64,000 nt of DNA from Bradyrhizobium sp. CCGUVB1N3 (GCF_024199925.1 NZ_JANADR010000001.1:9551501-9615500), one strand, 5' to 3'. Positions 8,916 through 17,640 are shown, counted from the stretch's first letter. Notes: generated from the letters alone by a model not told the origin. Numbers and translations are program-made.

Positions 8916-9695
8916 TTACGTCGCCACAGCCCGGATCGGCTTGGGCTCCACAGCCTGCCGGTTACCGCGCAATTCGGCAGCGATTTCAGTGTTCAGGGCC
9001 TGTTCCAACCGGGTCAGGACCCGGGCGATCGGGGCGGCATCGGTAATCCGGTGATCCCAACGAAGGACGACGTTGATGGTCTGGTCCGACTCGGCCACCC
9101 CATAGCTCAGGATGAACGGTCCTGGCGTGATGGCGTGGAGCTCGCCCCCGCCATAGGCCGCAACCGAGGTGACCGAATAGCTGCCGAAAAAGCTGGCGCG
9201 CTGGCGGCCGAAATTGAGCCCGATCAGCCAGGCCAGCCGGCGCAGCGGCAGCGGCAGGCGCATCGCCAGCATCATCTTGCGAACCATCGGCACGTCCTTG
9301 AGCGGGGCCTCCTTGGCATGCCGGATCAGGGCGTCGATCTCGGCGAGCGGCAGGGAATCCGGGCCGGCAATCCGCTGCGCCACCACGCATTCCTCGCCGT
9401 CCACGACGCGGGCGATCGCCACCATCGCCACGCTTTTGGGCAGCTCGTAGAAGGTCGGCCACGGCCATTTGGCATAGAGGGTGCGCAGGATCGGCTCGTC
9501 CTTGGCGACGAGCGCGAAGCCCTTGACGAAGATCGCGGCCCAGCCGGCCGGCACCTTTGCGCTGGCGCGCGCTTCGAGCAGGGGGCGGATCTGGAGTGGC
9601 CGCGACAACGAGACGAAGGGCACGCCCATCGAGGCGTGCATGAGGTCGAAGACCATGCGCCGCAGCAGCGAGATTTTCCTGGGTGTACCGCGCAT
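8916..9695 (-). CDS. Stand-alone 2-oxoacid dehydrogenase E2-type acyltransferase catalytic domain
   Basis: Protein of 259 residues that resembles only the catalytic (trimeric CAT-fold) domain of dihydrolipoamide acyltransferases. The C-terminal WDHRITDAAPIARVL matches the family active-site DHRxxDG motif, with the final Gly replaced by Ala; the catalytic His and Asp are kept. No lipoyl or E1/E3-binding domain precedes it, so it is unlikely to be part of a pyruvate-type complex by itself. It may act on a free acyl-CoA or on another carrier. No E1 or E3 genes are nearby. The start (ATG at 9693-9695) lacks an obvious strong ribosome-binding site. Confidence 0.7.
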   Translation of the reverse strand: MRGTPRKISLLRRMVFDLMHASMGVPFVSLSRPLQIRPLLEARASAKVPAGWAAIFVKGFALVAKDEPILRTLYAKWPWPTFYELPKSVAMVAIARVVDGEECVVAQRIAGPDSLPLAEIDALIRHAKEAPLKDVPMVRKMMLAMRLPLPLRRLAWLIGLNFGRQRASFFGSYSVTSVAAYGGGELHAITPGPFILSYGVAESDQTINVVLRWDHRITDAAPIARVLTRLEQALNTEIAAELRGNRQAVEPKPIRAVAT

Positions 9696-9921
9696 CGTCC
9701 TCGGGTTTCCGCGGGCTCAAACAGATGTGGCGAGTCGATCGTCCGCCCGCTGCCTGATCTAGCATGAACCAGCCGCGTTGGAGCCAGCGGCTTCATGAAT
9801 CATGGCCTTCTCAGGCTTGGAAGAAGGTCCATGAATTCGGTAGAATCATGTCGTTTCAATGCCTTAAATGGCTAATTTGATGTGGTCTGCAACCGATCTT
9901 GAGAATCGCTCGAAGGCTGGC

Positions 9922-10695
9922 CTACCGCCTGATTCCCTCGAACGCCGCCATGATGCCGCGCTGGAACAGCGACCAATCGAAACCGAGCGCGATGGCGCGG
10001 TAGCCGCGGTCGATCAAGCGATTGGCCTGCTCGGCGGTGCGCGCCACCCCGCCGATCGGCACGCCGCTTTTGAGGATGCCGGCCTCGGCCCGGGCGATCA
10101 GGTCCAACAGCTCAGGGTCCTCCATCTGGCCGCGCTTGTTGATGGAGGTGGCGAGATCGCCGGGACCGATCACCGCGATGTCGATGCCGGGCGTTGCCAT
10201 GATCTCGTCGATGCGGTTGACGGCGTCGACATGCTCGATGGTGATCATGCAGAGCATCTCGTCATCGGCTGAAGCCATGTAGTCGGGCATCGACTGGCCC
10301 CAGCGGAACGGCGCATGGAAGGGACCCCAGAGACGATCGCCGCGTGGCGGATAGCGCACGCTGCGCACCGCCTTTTCGGCTTCCTCGCGGCTCGTGATCA
10401 TCGGGAAATTGATGCCGAACGCGCCGATGTCCATCGGGGCCTTGGCAAGCCAGGGCTCGTTGGCGGCAATCCGCACCAGCGGCGTGCATGGCGTGCCGGT
10501 CGTCGCCGCGATCATCGCATGCGCTTCAGTGAGCCCGATCGGTCCGTGCTCGAGATCGACGATGATCCAGTCGAGCGAGCGCGCCATGATTTGCACGGCC
10601 TGCACGCTCGGAATGGTCGCGATCGCTCCGAAGGCGGGACGGCCTTCGCGCCAGAGCTGGCGGAGACGATTGAGCGGCGTTGATGTGGCTGACAT
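9922..10695 (-). CDS. HpcH/HpaI-type aldolase (2-keto-3-deoxy-acid aldolase family)
   Basis: Class II, divalent-metal-dependent pyruvate aldolase of 257 residues, cleaving 2-keto-3-deoxy or 4-hydroxy-2-oxo acids. Seen are WIIVDLEHGPI (metal/base region), TPLVRIAANEP, GAFGINFPMITSREEAEKAV (Gly-rich phosphate-like loop), MCMITIEHVDAVNRIDEI with the metal-binding Glu, and VIGPGDLATS. The frame is open upstream to 10932, but the ATG at 10693-10695 gives the usual family length and starts MSATSTPLNRLRQLW. The natural substrate cannot be told; neighbours (E2-like protein, murI) give no pathway context. Confidence 0.87.
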   Translation of the reverse strand: MSATSTPLNRLRQLWREGRPAFGAIATIPSVQAVQIMARSLDWIIVDLEHGPIGLTEAHAMIAATTGTPCTPLVRIAANEPWLAKAPMDIGAFGINFPMITSREEAEKAVRSVRYPPRGDRLWGPFHAPFRWGQSMPDYMASADDEMLCMITIEHVDAVNRIDEIMATPGIDIAVIGPGDLATSINKRGQMEDPELLDLIARAEAGILKSGVPIGGVARTAEQANRLIDRGYRAIALGFDWSLFQRGIMAAFEGIRR

Positions 10696-10754
10696 GGCCA
10701 GAACCTGCGGGAGAGGGGCGGCGCAACCTAGCAGCGTGCACGCGACGCGAAAAG

Positions 10755-11552
10755 TCAGGCCGGGACGCGCCCGCCGAAGAACGGCGTCAGCGCAGGGCCC
10801 AGCGCATGGGTGCGCTTCGACGTGAAAACGATTTCGGCGCCGCACTGGACGAGATCGGTGACGCGCGGGCCGAGCAGGTCCGAAACGCGGCGGGCGATCG
10901 CCGGGGCCGGATCGATCCAATTGACCGGCCAAGGTGCAAGCTTGATCAACCGGTCAAGCAGCAGCGGATAATGCGTGCAGGCGAGCACGATCGTGTCGGT
11001 GCGCGCAGTCGCATCCTCGGGGTTTCCGACGAAGCAGGGTTTCAGCTCCTCGAAGATGTCGCCGTCGCCGACCGTGGTGCCGCTGAGCGCAGCCTCGGCG
11101 AGCGACGCGAGTTCGGGCGAGCCGACCAGCGTCACCTCGCAGCCCTGGCCGTGATCCCGGATCAGCGCCTGGGTGTACTCACGCTTGACGGTGGCCTTGG
11201 TGCCGAGCACCGAGACGCGTCGGGTCTTCGACTGTGCGCAGGCTGGCTTGATCGCCGGCACCGTGCCGACGAAGGGCACGAGGTATGCAGCACGCAAGTG
11301 GCTCATGACCGAAACGGACATGGTGTTGCAGGCGATCACCACCAGGTCAGGCTTGTGCGCGGTGATCAGATCGCCGACCAGCGGCACCACGCGGGCGATG
11401 ATTTCGTCTTCGCTGTGATGGCCGTAGGGGAAGAAGGCGTCGTCGGCGACGTAGACATAGTGCGCCTCGGGGCGCGCCGCGACGACCTCGCGCAGCACGG
11501 TGAGCCCGCCAAGGCCGGAATCGAACACCAATATGGTCGGGGAGTCTGCCAC
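10755..11552 (-). CDS. murI: Glutamate racemase
   Basis: Cofactor-independent racemase providing D-glutamate for peptidoglycan. The 265 residues show the N-terminal VFDSGLGGLTVL, the first catalytic cysteine in VVIACNTMS (Cys75), a PxVGTVPAIKPA segment, and the second catalytic cysteine in LACTHYPLL (Cys192). Length and motif spacing are those of functional MurI. It lies 59 bases upstream of the aldolase gene on the same strand and is divergent from the cytochrome b561 gene. Confidence 0.95.
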   Translation of the reverse strand: MADSPTILVFDSGLGGLTVLREVVAARPEAHYVYVADDAFFPYGHHSEDEIIARVVPLVGDLITAHKPDLVVIACNTMSVSVMSHLRAAYLVPFVGTVPAIKPACAQSKTRRVSVLGTKATVKREYTQALIRDHGQGCEVTLVGSPELASLAEAALSGTTVGDGDIFEELKPCFVGNPEDATARTDTIVLACTHYPLLLDRLIKLAPWPVNWIDPAPAIARRVSDLLGPRVTDLVQCGAEIVFTSKRTHALGPALTPFFGGRVPA

Positions 11553-11727
11553 GCGGTTACCCTAGCCTTGCCATGGTTACCATTCGGTTTTTGGGGCGCT
11601 TTTGCGGCGAACCCGGGTGCAGCCCAGTTTTGAACGATTCAAATCGCCTCGATCGCGCTCGCCCGCTATCAGATCGCGCCATGCTGCGCCGCAGTTGGGG
11701 ACATTCGCAGAATTCGGGGGAGCCGAC

Positions 11728-12285
11728 ATGATCAGAAACACCAATGCCGGCTGGGGCAGCATCTCCCGCTGGTTTCACTGGATTCTCGCGATCGCGATCA
11801 TCGGCATGATCGGCTTCGGCTGGTGGGTCAACCACGTGCCGGCGAGGCCCGACCGCTTCTTCTACCGCTCGATCCACGCCGACATCGGCTATGTGGTCCT
11901 GCTGCTCACCGTCATTCGCCTGGCTTGGCGCATCGGCAACCCGACGCCGACGCTGCCGGACGACAGCCGTCCCTGGCAGAAGATCGCCGCGCGCATCAGC
12001 CACGCCGCGCTCTATCTCGTCGTCATCCTGGTCGCGGTGCTCGGCTGGGCACATTCCGGCGCGCATGCGCCCGACTACTCCAGCTTCTTCGGCCTGTTTC
12101 ACGTGCCGCAATTCACCTCTCCCGACCGCGAGGCGGCGCGCGCCTATGAAGACCGCCACATCCTCTTTGCCTATGTGCTCTTGGCCCTGATCGTGGTTCA
12201 CGTCGTCGCCGCCGCCTGGCACCACTACATCCGCCGCGACCGCGTCGCGCTGCGGATGCTGACGGAGGAAGCGAAGGCGGGGTAG
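11728..12285 (+). CDS. Cytochrome b561 family membrane protein
   Basis: Di-heme quinol-linked cytochrome b of 185 residues with four transmembrane helices. Candidate heme-ligand histidines lie in WFHWILA (helix 1), SIHADIGY, ISHAALYL (helix 3) and VHVVAAAWHH (helix 4), the CybB pattern. Such proteins transfer electrons from ubiquinol, in some cases to superoxide. The open frame extends upstream to 11602, but the ATG at 11728 has a GGGGGAG site about six bases before it and puts helix 1 at the expected distance. No c-type cytochrome or YceI partner is adjacent. Confidence 0.9.
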   Translation: MIRNTNAGWGSISRWFHWILAIAIIGMIGFGWWVNHVPARPDRFFYRSIHADIGYVVLLLTVIRLAWRIGNPTPTLPDDSRPWQKIAARISHAALYLVVILVAVLGWAHSGAHAPDYSSFFGLFHVPQFTSPDREAARAYEDRHILFAYVLLALIVVHVVAAAWHHYIRRDRVALRMLTEEAKAG

Positions 12286-12596
12286 GGAGCTGCCTGTCGT
12301 GTGGTCCGACCGCTCCCCGCACCGCTATCACGCACCGCGACCCGGCTACGCTAAGGCTTCGCTGGGGGGCGTGGGCCTTGGCTCGCCGAAGCTTCAGCGT
12401 GGGCGGCAAGCGGTGCATCCAGTACGCCGCAACTTCTCCGTATCTCGTCACCATCTCTGGAATACTGGATCGCCCGCTTTCGCAGGCGATGACAGTGCGA
12501 GTGCGGCGCGCGCTTCGATAATCTCGTCATTGCGAGCGAAGCGAAGCAATCCAGAGTCTTTCCGCGGCGGCAGCCTGTATTGCTTCGCTGCGCTCT
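12286..12596. repeat. Intergenic region with a long inverted repeat of rhizobial type
   Basis: No gene is seen in these 311 bases. The right part holds a large inverted repeat, GAGCGAAGCGAAGCAAT (12534-12550) with ATTGCTTCGCTGCGCTC (12579-12595), preceded by ATCGCCCGCTTTCGCAGGCGATGA, itself a small palindrome (about 12470-12492). From memory these are common dispersed intergenic elements of Bradyrhizobium. The element abuts the stop codon of the cNMP-binding gene and lies between two convergent genes, so it could serve as a bidirectional terminator. Confidence 0.7.
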
Positions 12597-13403
12597 TCAA
12601 GCGATCCTGTTCGTGGTCGCCGCTCGCTCCGCCTTGATCTGTTCCTGCAAGCGCTGGATGTTTTCGAGCAGGCGCTGGCTGGCGAGGACGAGGAAGTAGT
12701 AGCCGAACTGCGGGTCCTGGAAGTAGATCTCGAGCAGCCGTTCATAGGTGATGGTCAGCACCTGGCCGTCCTCGATGCACTCCACCGTTCCGGTGCGCTG
12801 GTTGTTCGGCGTCAGGAAGCCGAGCTCACCCATCAGGCGGCCAGGCGGGATCTCGATGTTGATCTCCTTGACCAGAAACTTTCCGGTCACCGTCAGGAAC
12901 ATCTCGTTGGCGGGGTCGTGGATCTTGAAGAGGGTGTCACCATGGCGGTATTTGCGCTCGGTCATGAAGGGCTTCAGCCATTCCATCGACATGTCGCCCT
13001 GCGTCGCGTGGCGTGCCTTCTTGACGAGCTTGAGCATCTGGCGGAGGCGCACGCCGTTGATGGGGACCAGCAGCAGATACAGCAGAAAGGTCGACATGTT
13101 GCCTGACAGCAGGCCGTAGGCGGCGAACAACGCACAGCCGATCATGTTGGCGACCCGCAGCGGAACCATGGTCTGCATCAGAAGCGTCGCGACGAAGAAG
13201 ATCGCGCCGACGACGGCGAATAGATTGGCCAGCGTGATGTTGGCCAGGAAGATTTCCAGCAGGCGGTTGAACAGGGCGTCGTAGGTGATGTTGTTGGGAT
13301 CGAGGCCCATCTGCATCAGGATCTTCGCGACCCTGAGATTGTCCGCAGCCGTATCGAGAATGCGGTTCAAAATCGACGAGATATCTGCGCTGGACGCCAT
13401 CAT
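12597..13403 (-). CDS. Membrane protein with C-terminal cyclic-nucleotide-binding-like domain
   Basis: Protein of 268 residues. An N-terminal region of about 60 residues is followed by two or three hydrophobic segments (about 52-110, including FAVVGAIFFVATLLM and STFLLYLLLVPI). The C-terminal half from about residue 140 is a cNMP-binding-type beta-roll: KYRHGDTLFKIHDPANEMFLTVTG, then IPPGRLMGELGFLTPNNQRTGTVECIEDGQVLTI. The phosphate-binding cassette is only partly conserved, so ligand binding is uncertain. There is no DNA-binding HTH, so it is not a Crp/Fnr regulator. A membrane sensor role is inferred. It starts with ATG ATG (13403 or 13400). Confidence 0.75.
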   Translation of the reverse strand: MMASSADISSILNRILDTAADNLRVAKILMQMGLDPNNITYDALFNRLLEIFLANITLANLFAVVGAIFFVATLLMQTMVPLRVANMIGCALFAAYGLLSGNMSTFLLYLLLVPINGVRLRQMLKLVKKARHATQGDMSMEWLKPFMTERKYRHGDTLFKIHDPANEMFLTVTGKFLVKEINIEIPPGRLMGELGFLTPNNQRTGTVECIEDGQVLTITYERLLEIYFQDPQFGYYFLVLASQRLLENIQRLQEQIKAERAATTNRIA

Positions 13404-13632
13404 ATTTCCCCACGCCTCAAGCCGTCGGTGCTTTTCGGATACTGATAATCGAAATCGATACGATCGTTTGAGTAAGATGACCGGCGGATTCGATGCAAGC
13501 GGCCAATTCTAGCCCGCGCGGCGGTTTCGGCAATTGTCCACTCGTCGGGCCCGAAAACCGGTCCGACCGGGAGGGGAGGAACGGACCCCATCCGAGGCCG
13601 TTAGCACCGAAAGCAGTGTTCGGTGAGCCGTC

Positions 13633-13848
13633 ATGTCCGATTCTTACGACTATTTTCGTGAGCACGCGATCGCGGCCACCCGCAAGGCGCGTGCCTTGCC
13701 GACGGGACCGGCAAAGCGCAAGCAGCGAACCGTCGCGCGCGTCTATCATCTCTTGTCCAGGGAGGCGGCGTTCGCGCCCAATATCCATCATCCGGATGAG
13801 TTTCGCGCGGCTCGGCGCCTGGAGCGGCAGATCATGGGGACCGGTTGA
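13633..13848 (+). CDS. Small hypothetical protein (71 residues)
   Basis: Short basic protein, rich in Ala, Arg and Lys, probably all helical and cytosolic. The codon usage (mostly G/C in third positions) supports coding. The segment RKQ...VARVYHLLSREA followed by HHPDEFRAARRLERQIMG has no motif I can name. It begins 229 bases after the divergent cNMP-binding gene and is followed after 17 bases by the frameshifted DUF2934-like gene, so the two may form a small operon of stress-type proteins. Function unknown. Confidence 0.55.
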   Translation: MSDSYDYFREHAIAATRKARALPTGPAKRKQRTVARVYHLLSREAAFAPNIHHPDEFRAARRLERQIMGTG

Positions 13849-13865
13849 TCGCTGGGAGACTTGTG

Positions 13866-14052
13866 ATGCCTTACCCCGGTCGATGAGCAGATTCGCGCAC
13901 GTGCCCACCACCACAGGGAAGAAGCCGGACGGCCGGAGGGCCGCGCCGGCGAGTTCTGGCACCGGGCCGAGCGCGCGGTTGCCTTTGACGACGTGGAGTG
14001 GTCGTCAGCGCCGTCTGCTGCAATTCTGTGCAGCGGTTCGATGACAGCCTGA
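13866..14052 (+). pseudogene. DUF2934-like small protein gene, frameshifted near the start
   Basis: The frame ending at the TGA at 14050-14052 reads VDEQIRARAHHHREEAGRPE and then GRAGEFWHRAERAV, the pattern of DUF2934 proteins (x-IRxRAYxxWExxGRPxGxxxxHWxxAE). That frame has no ATG, GTG or TTG start. An ATG at 13866 with a good GGGAG ribosome-binding site (13854-13858) is in the next frame and would join it if one base in CCCCGG (about 13874-13879) were removed; as written it reaches TGA after seven codons. It is therefore a recent one-base frameshift, a sequencing error, or a gene using an unusual start. Function of DUF2934 is unknown. Confidence 0.6.
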
Positions 14053-14150
14053 CGAAAGCGACAGCAGATTTTGCAGTCTGGAAATCCTCGTGCCGGCCAC
14101 TATGCTCGCTGTGCGGTCGGCCGCTGCATCGCCACCGCGAGGGGGGTGGT

Positions 14151-15272
14151 ATGCGCACAACATCGGTCGGCGTCGTTCGCATTGCCACCAAAGGGCCGGG
14201 CGACGTGGCAGGCCTTTTGGGGATGATCGAGCAGGGCGAGATCGATCCGAAGGCGATCCTCGCGATCCTGGGCAAGACCGAGGGCAATGGCGGCGTGAAC
14301 GACTTCACGCGCGAGTATGCCGTGGCCGCGCTCTGCACCGCGCTTGCGCCCTACGTCGGGCTCGAGCCTCATCAGGTCGAGCAGCGCATTGCCTTCGTGA
14401 TGTCCGGCGGTACCGAGGGCGTGCTCAGCCCGCACATCACCGTCTTCACGCGCCAAAGCATCGCGCCGGCGCCGGCAGGTCTTGCGGGAAAGCGGCTCAG
14501 CATCGGCATGGCACAGACCCGGGATTTCTTGCCTGAGGAGCTTGGCCGCAGTGCGCAGATCGAGGAAACGGCAAAGGCGGTAGCGTCCGCCATGGCGGAT
14601 GCCGGCATCACCGAGCCGAAAGACGTGCATTTCGTCCAGATCAAATGCCCGCTGCTGACCAGCGAGCGTGTCGAGGCGGCCTCCGCGCGCGGCAACACAA
14701 CCGTGACGACAAGTGCCTACAGCTCGATGGCCTATTCGCGCGGCGCCTCCGCGCTTGGCGTCGCGGTGGCGCTCGGCGAGATCGAGGGCGGGATCCGCGA
14801 CGAGGATGTGCTGCGGCGGTTCGAGCTGTTCTCGTCGGTGGCCTCGACCTCGGCGGGGATCGAATTGATGCACAACGTGGTCATCGTGCTCGGCAACGCG
14901 GCGTCTTCGGCGAGCCCATTCGAGATCGGCCATGCCGTCATGCTGGACGCCATCGATGCCGCTGCCGTGATCGAGGCGCTCGCAAGCGTGGGGCTAAAGG
15001 CGGGATCGATGGCCGATACGGGCCGCGAGCTCGTCAATATCTTCGCCAAGGCGGAGGCTTCGCCGAACGGCAGCGTCCGCGGTTTTCGCCACACGATGCT
15101 GGAGGATACCGACATCAGCGCGACACGGCATGCCCGCGCCGCCGTTGGCGGCCTGATCGGCGGTCTTGCGGGAAGCGGTGCTGTCTACGTCTCCGGCGGG
15201 GCCGAGCATCAGGGGCCTCCGGGCGGCGGCCCTGTTGCCGCCATCGCGCGGGTCGCCGATGATTCCGATTGA
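14151..15272 (+). CDS. Ring-opening amidohydrolase, cyanuric acid hydrolase / barbiturase family (AtzD/TrzD-like)
   Basis: Enzyme of 373 residues from the small AtzD/TrzD/barbiturase fold, with three similar domains each giving a Ser-Lys pair. Candidate residues are Lys42 (GKTEGNGG) with Ser85 (VMSGGTEG), Lys165 (QIKCPLL) with a Ser in SVASTSAG (about 232-234), and Lys300 (IFAKAEASPNG) with Ser348 (YVSGGAEHQGPPGGGP). The family hydrolyses cyanuric acid to carboxybiuret or barbituric acid to ureidomalonate; the sequence alone does not decide which. The open frame runs from 13998, but the ATG at 14151 follows an AGGGGGG site and gives family length. No biuret or allophanate hydrolase gene is adjacent. 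Cytosolic. Confidence 0.85.
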   Translation: MRTTSVGVVRIATKGPGDVAGLLGMIEQGEIDPKAILAILGKTEGNGGVNDFTREYAVAALCTALAPYVGLEPHQVEQRIAFVMSGGTEGVLSPHITVFTRQSIAPAPAGLAGKRLSIGMAQTRDFLPEELGRSAQIEETAKAVASAMADAGITEPKDVHFVQIKCPLLTSERVEAASARGNTTVTTSAYSSMAYSRGASALGVAVALGEIEGGIRDEDVLRRFELFSSVASTSAGIELMHNVVIVLGNAASSASPFEIGHAVMLDAIDAAAVIEALASVGLKAGSMADTGRELVNIFAKAEASPNGSVRGFRHTMLEDTDISATRHARAAVGGLIGGLAGSGAVYVSGGAEHQGPPGGGPVAAIARVADDSD

Positions 15273-15340
15273 GCGCAGCGGAGGGAGTATCCCCGTGCTC
15301 ATCGGTGTTCGGCCGGCTGACGGCGGCCAATGCAACGCGG

Positions 15341-15646
15341 TCACTTCGCGGCGCTGTTCACGCTGCGATGGTGGATCGACACGGGAGCCGAATTGAGCGT
15401 CGGACCGGAGGCACTCACGAGGTCACTGCGCAGCGATGGCGAAGCTGCGTGAAGCGCGAAGATGATGGCAATCTGAGTCCGGTTCTGAAGGCGGTATTTG
15501 CGCATGATGTTGCCGATATGCGCGCGAACCGTATTTTCGGAGATCTTGAGCTCGTAGGCGATGTTCTTGTTCTGCATGCCACGGGCAATCAGCATCATGA
15601 GCTCGCGCTCACGCGGTGTTGGTGTGATCGGTACGCTTGTATTCAT
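15341..15646 (-). CDS. Small LuxR-type HTH regulator without a receiver domain
   Basis: Protein of about 101 residues, nearly all of it a GerE/LuxR DNA-binding domain: TPRERELMMLIARGMQNKNIAYELKISENTVRAHIGNIMRKY, followed by a variable tail. There is no receiver or ligand-binding domain, so activity must be controlled by expression level or a partner. The ATG at 15646 follows GGAGG at the right distance; an in-frame TTG at 15652 is also possible. It lies 51 bases downstream of the ABC permease gene on the same strand's upstream end... that is, it is transcribed after the permease, so it may be the last gene of the MacAB-like operon and could regulate it. Confidence 0.8.
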   Translation of the reverse strand: MNTSVPITPTPRERELMMLIARGMQNKNIAYELKISENTVRAHIGNIMRKYRLQNRTQIAIIFALHAASPSLRSDLVSASGPTLNSAPVSIHHRSVNSAAK

Positions 15647-15697
15647 GACCAATTCCTCCCTGGCATGAAGGTTGATGTGACCATCCCAGCATTTTTC

Positions 15698-16921
15698 TCA
15701 CTCCACCTTGAGCGCTTCGATCGGACTGAGCTTGGAAGCCATGTGGGCGGGATAGAACCCGAAGATCACACCGGTCACGGCTGAAAATCCTACGGCGAGG
15801 CCGATCGACTGCATGTCGACCGCGGTGACCCAGCCGGCCATTCGCGCCACCGTCATCGACATCGTGACGCCGCCGACGACGCCGATGGCGCCGCCAAGAA
15901 GACAAAGGACGAGAGCTTCGCAAAGGAATTGCAAACGAATATCGCGCATCCGGCCGCCAAGCGCGCGGCGAATTCCGATCTCGCGGGTGCGCTCGGTGAC
16001 GGACACGATCATGACGTTCATGATGCTGATGCCGCCGACGAGGAGCGAGACCGAGGCGATCGCGAACAGCAGCAGCGCCACGGTGCGGATGGCGCCCTGT
16101 TGCGCCTCCATGGCGGCCGCGGGATCCTGCACCTTGAAATCGTCGGCCTGGCCTGCGGGAATCCTGTGTCGTTGCCGCAGCAGGCCCTCGATCTCGCTGG
16201 TCGCGCCCGCCATCTGTGTATCGGAGGCAACCTTGACGAGGATATAAGCAATGGCGTCCCGGTTGATACCGCTCGCGCTGCCGAGAAAGCGCAGCTTGGC
16301 GGTGGTCAATGGAACGAAGGCGACATCGTCCTGCGCCGGACCTTTGCGATCGAGCACGCCGATGACTTCGAGCGGGACCTGCATGATCCTGACTTGCGCG
16401 CCGATCGGATCGTCGCCCGGCGCGAACAGCTCCTTGGCGGCGGCACTGCCCAGAATGACGACCTTCGCGGCGCTCGCTTCCTCGGCCGCGGAGAAGTATC
16501 GTCCGGATGACAATTGCCAGTCGCGCACCATGAAGTGCGAAGTGGTCGTGCCGTTGATCGTGGTGTTCCAGTTCTTGGCTTCCCGGATGACTTGCGCGGT
16601 GCCCGCGACCGAACCCGCCGCGGTCTGGATCTCAGGAATCTGATCGAGGATCGCCTGCACATCACCTTCGGTCATCGTCAGCTTGGTGCCGGCCTTCATG
16701 CGAACCGCACCCTGTTGAACCGCACCCGGCATGATCATCAGCACGTTGGAGCCGATCGAGCGGATCTGCTCCTCGACTCGAAGCTGCGCGCCCTTGCCGA
16801 TGGCGAAGACGGTGACGATCGAGGCCACGCCGATCACGATACCCAGGATGGTCAGGATGCTGCGTAGCGGATTCAGGCGCAGCGCGTGAAGGGCAGTCTG
16901 AAGGGCCTGATATGCCGTCAT
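15698..16921 (-). CDS. MacB-type ABC transporter permease
   Basis: FtsX/MacB-family permease of 407 residues with the usual topology: one N-terminal helix (SILTILGIVIGVASIVTVFAIG), a large periplasmic domain (about residues 50-270) and three C-terminal helices (ALLLFAIASVSLLVGGISIMN, CLLGGAIGVVGGVTM, GLAVGFSAVTGVIFGFYPA). SVTERTREIGIRRALG before helix 3 is the conserved ATPase-coupling segment and LSPIEALKVE is the typical C-terminus. It pairs with the ATPase encoded just upstream, whose stop codon overlaps this start codon (ATGA). Together with the adaptor it probably exports a peptide, lipid or antibiotic across the periplasm. Confidence 0.92.
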   Translation of the reverse strand: MTAYQALQTALHALRLNPLRSILTILGIVIGVASIVTVFAIGKGAQLRVEEQIRSIGSNVLMIMPGAVQQGAVRMKAGTKLTMTEGDVQAILDQIPEIQTAAGSVAGTAQVIREAKNWNTTINGTTTSHFMVRDWQLSSGRYFSAAEEASAAKVVILGSAAAKELFAPGDDPIGAQVRIMQVPLEVIGVLDRKGPAQDDVAFVPLTTAKLRFLGSASGINRDAIAYILVKVASDTQMAGATSEIEGLLRQRHRIPAGQADDFKVQDPAAAMEAQQGAIRTVALLLFAIASVSLLVGGISIMNVMIVSVTERTREIGIRRALGGRMRDIRLQFLCEALVLCLLGGAIGVVGGVTMSMTVARMAGWVTAVDMQSIGLAVGFSAVTGVIFGFYPAHMASKLSPIEALKVE

Positions 16922-17640
16922 GATGCCCAGACCTTGTTTGGCATTGGGTGACACATCTCATCCGCGACGACCTCGCCGTCATGCAGGCGAATGGTTCGTT
17001 CGCAGCGCGCGGCCACGCTGGAATCGTGGGTGATCATCACGACGGTCTGGCCGCCGTCGTGGAGTGCGTCGAACAGGGCCAGAATCTCGGCGCCGGTCCG
17101 GCTGTCGAGCGCGCCGGTCGGCTCGTCCGCGAGCACGATTGCCGGCGAGGCGACGAGGGCTCGCGCGATCGCAACGCGCTGCTGCTCGCCGCCGGACAGT
17201 TGTCGCGGATAATGCCGCGCCCGGTGCAGCATGCCGACCGCCTCGAGGCACTGTTCGGCGCGCAGCATCCGCTGCTTGTGGCGGATGCCGCCATAGACGA
17301 GGGGCAGCGCCACGTTCTCGACCGCATTGTGCCGCGCGAGCAGATTGTATGATTGGAACACGAAGCCGATGGCGTGCGCGCGCAGTGCGGACCTGCGGTC
17401 ATCAGGCAGATCGGCGACGTCGCCTCCTTCCAGGAGTATCGCGCCCTCGCTCGGCCGATCAAGCAGTCCGATCATGTTCATCAGGGTCGATTTGCCGGAC
17501 CCCGACGGGCCCATGATGGCAAGACTTTCACCGCGCCGGATGTCGAAGCTGACGTCGCGCACCGCGGTCACCGCGACGCCGTCGCTCCGGTAGGTGCGAC
17601 AGACCGATCTGAGGCTGACGAGCGCGGGCAGGGCGGTCAT
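16918..17640 (-). CDS. MacB/LolD-type ABC transporter ATP-binding protein
   Basis: Cytosolic ATPase of 240 residues. Walker A is GPSGSGKST, the Q-loop is FVFQSYNLL, the ABC signature is LSGGEQQRVAIARAL, Walker B is IVLADEPTGALD, and the switch His is in MITHDSS. The Met-Asn-Met-Ile-Gly-Leu-Leu-Asp segment after Walker A is typical of the MacB/LolD/FtsE class. Start ATG at 17638-17640 overlaps the adaptor stop (ATGA), and its own stop overlaps the permease start, so all three proteins are translationally coupled. In E. coli MacB the ATPase and permease are fused; here they are separate. Confidence 0.95.
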   Translation of the reverse strand: MTALPALVSLRSVCRTYRSDGVAVTAVRDVSFDIRRGESLAIMGPSGSGKSTLMNMIGLLDRPSEGAILLEGGDVADLPDDRRSALRAHAIGFVFQSYNLLARHNAVENVALPLVYGGIRHKQRMLRAEQCLEAVGMLHRARHYPRQLSGGEQQRVAIARALVASPAIVLADEPTGALDSRTGAEILALFDALHDGGQTVVMITHDSSVAARCERTIRLHDGEVVADEMCHPMPNKVWAS

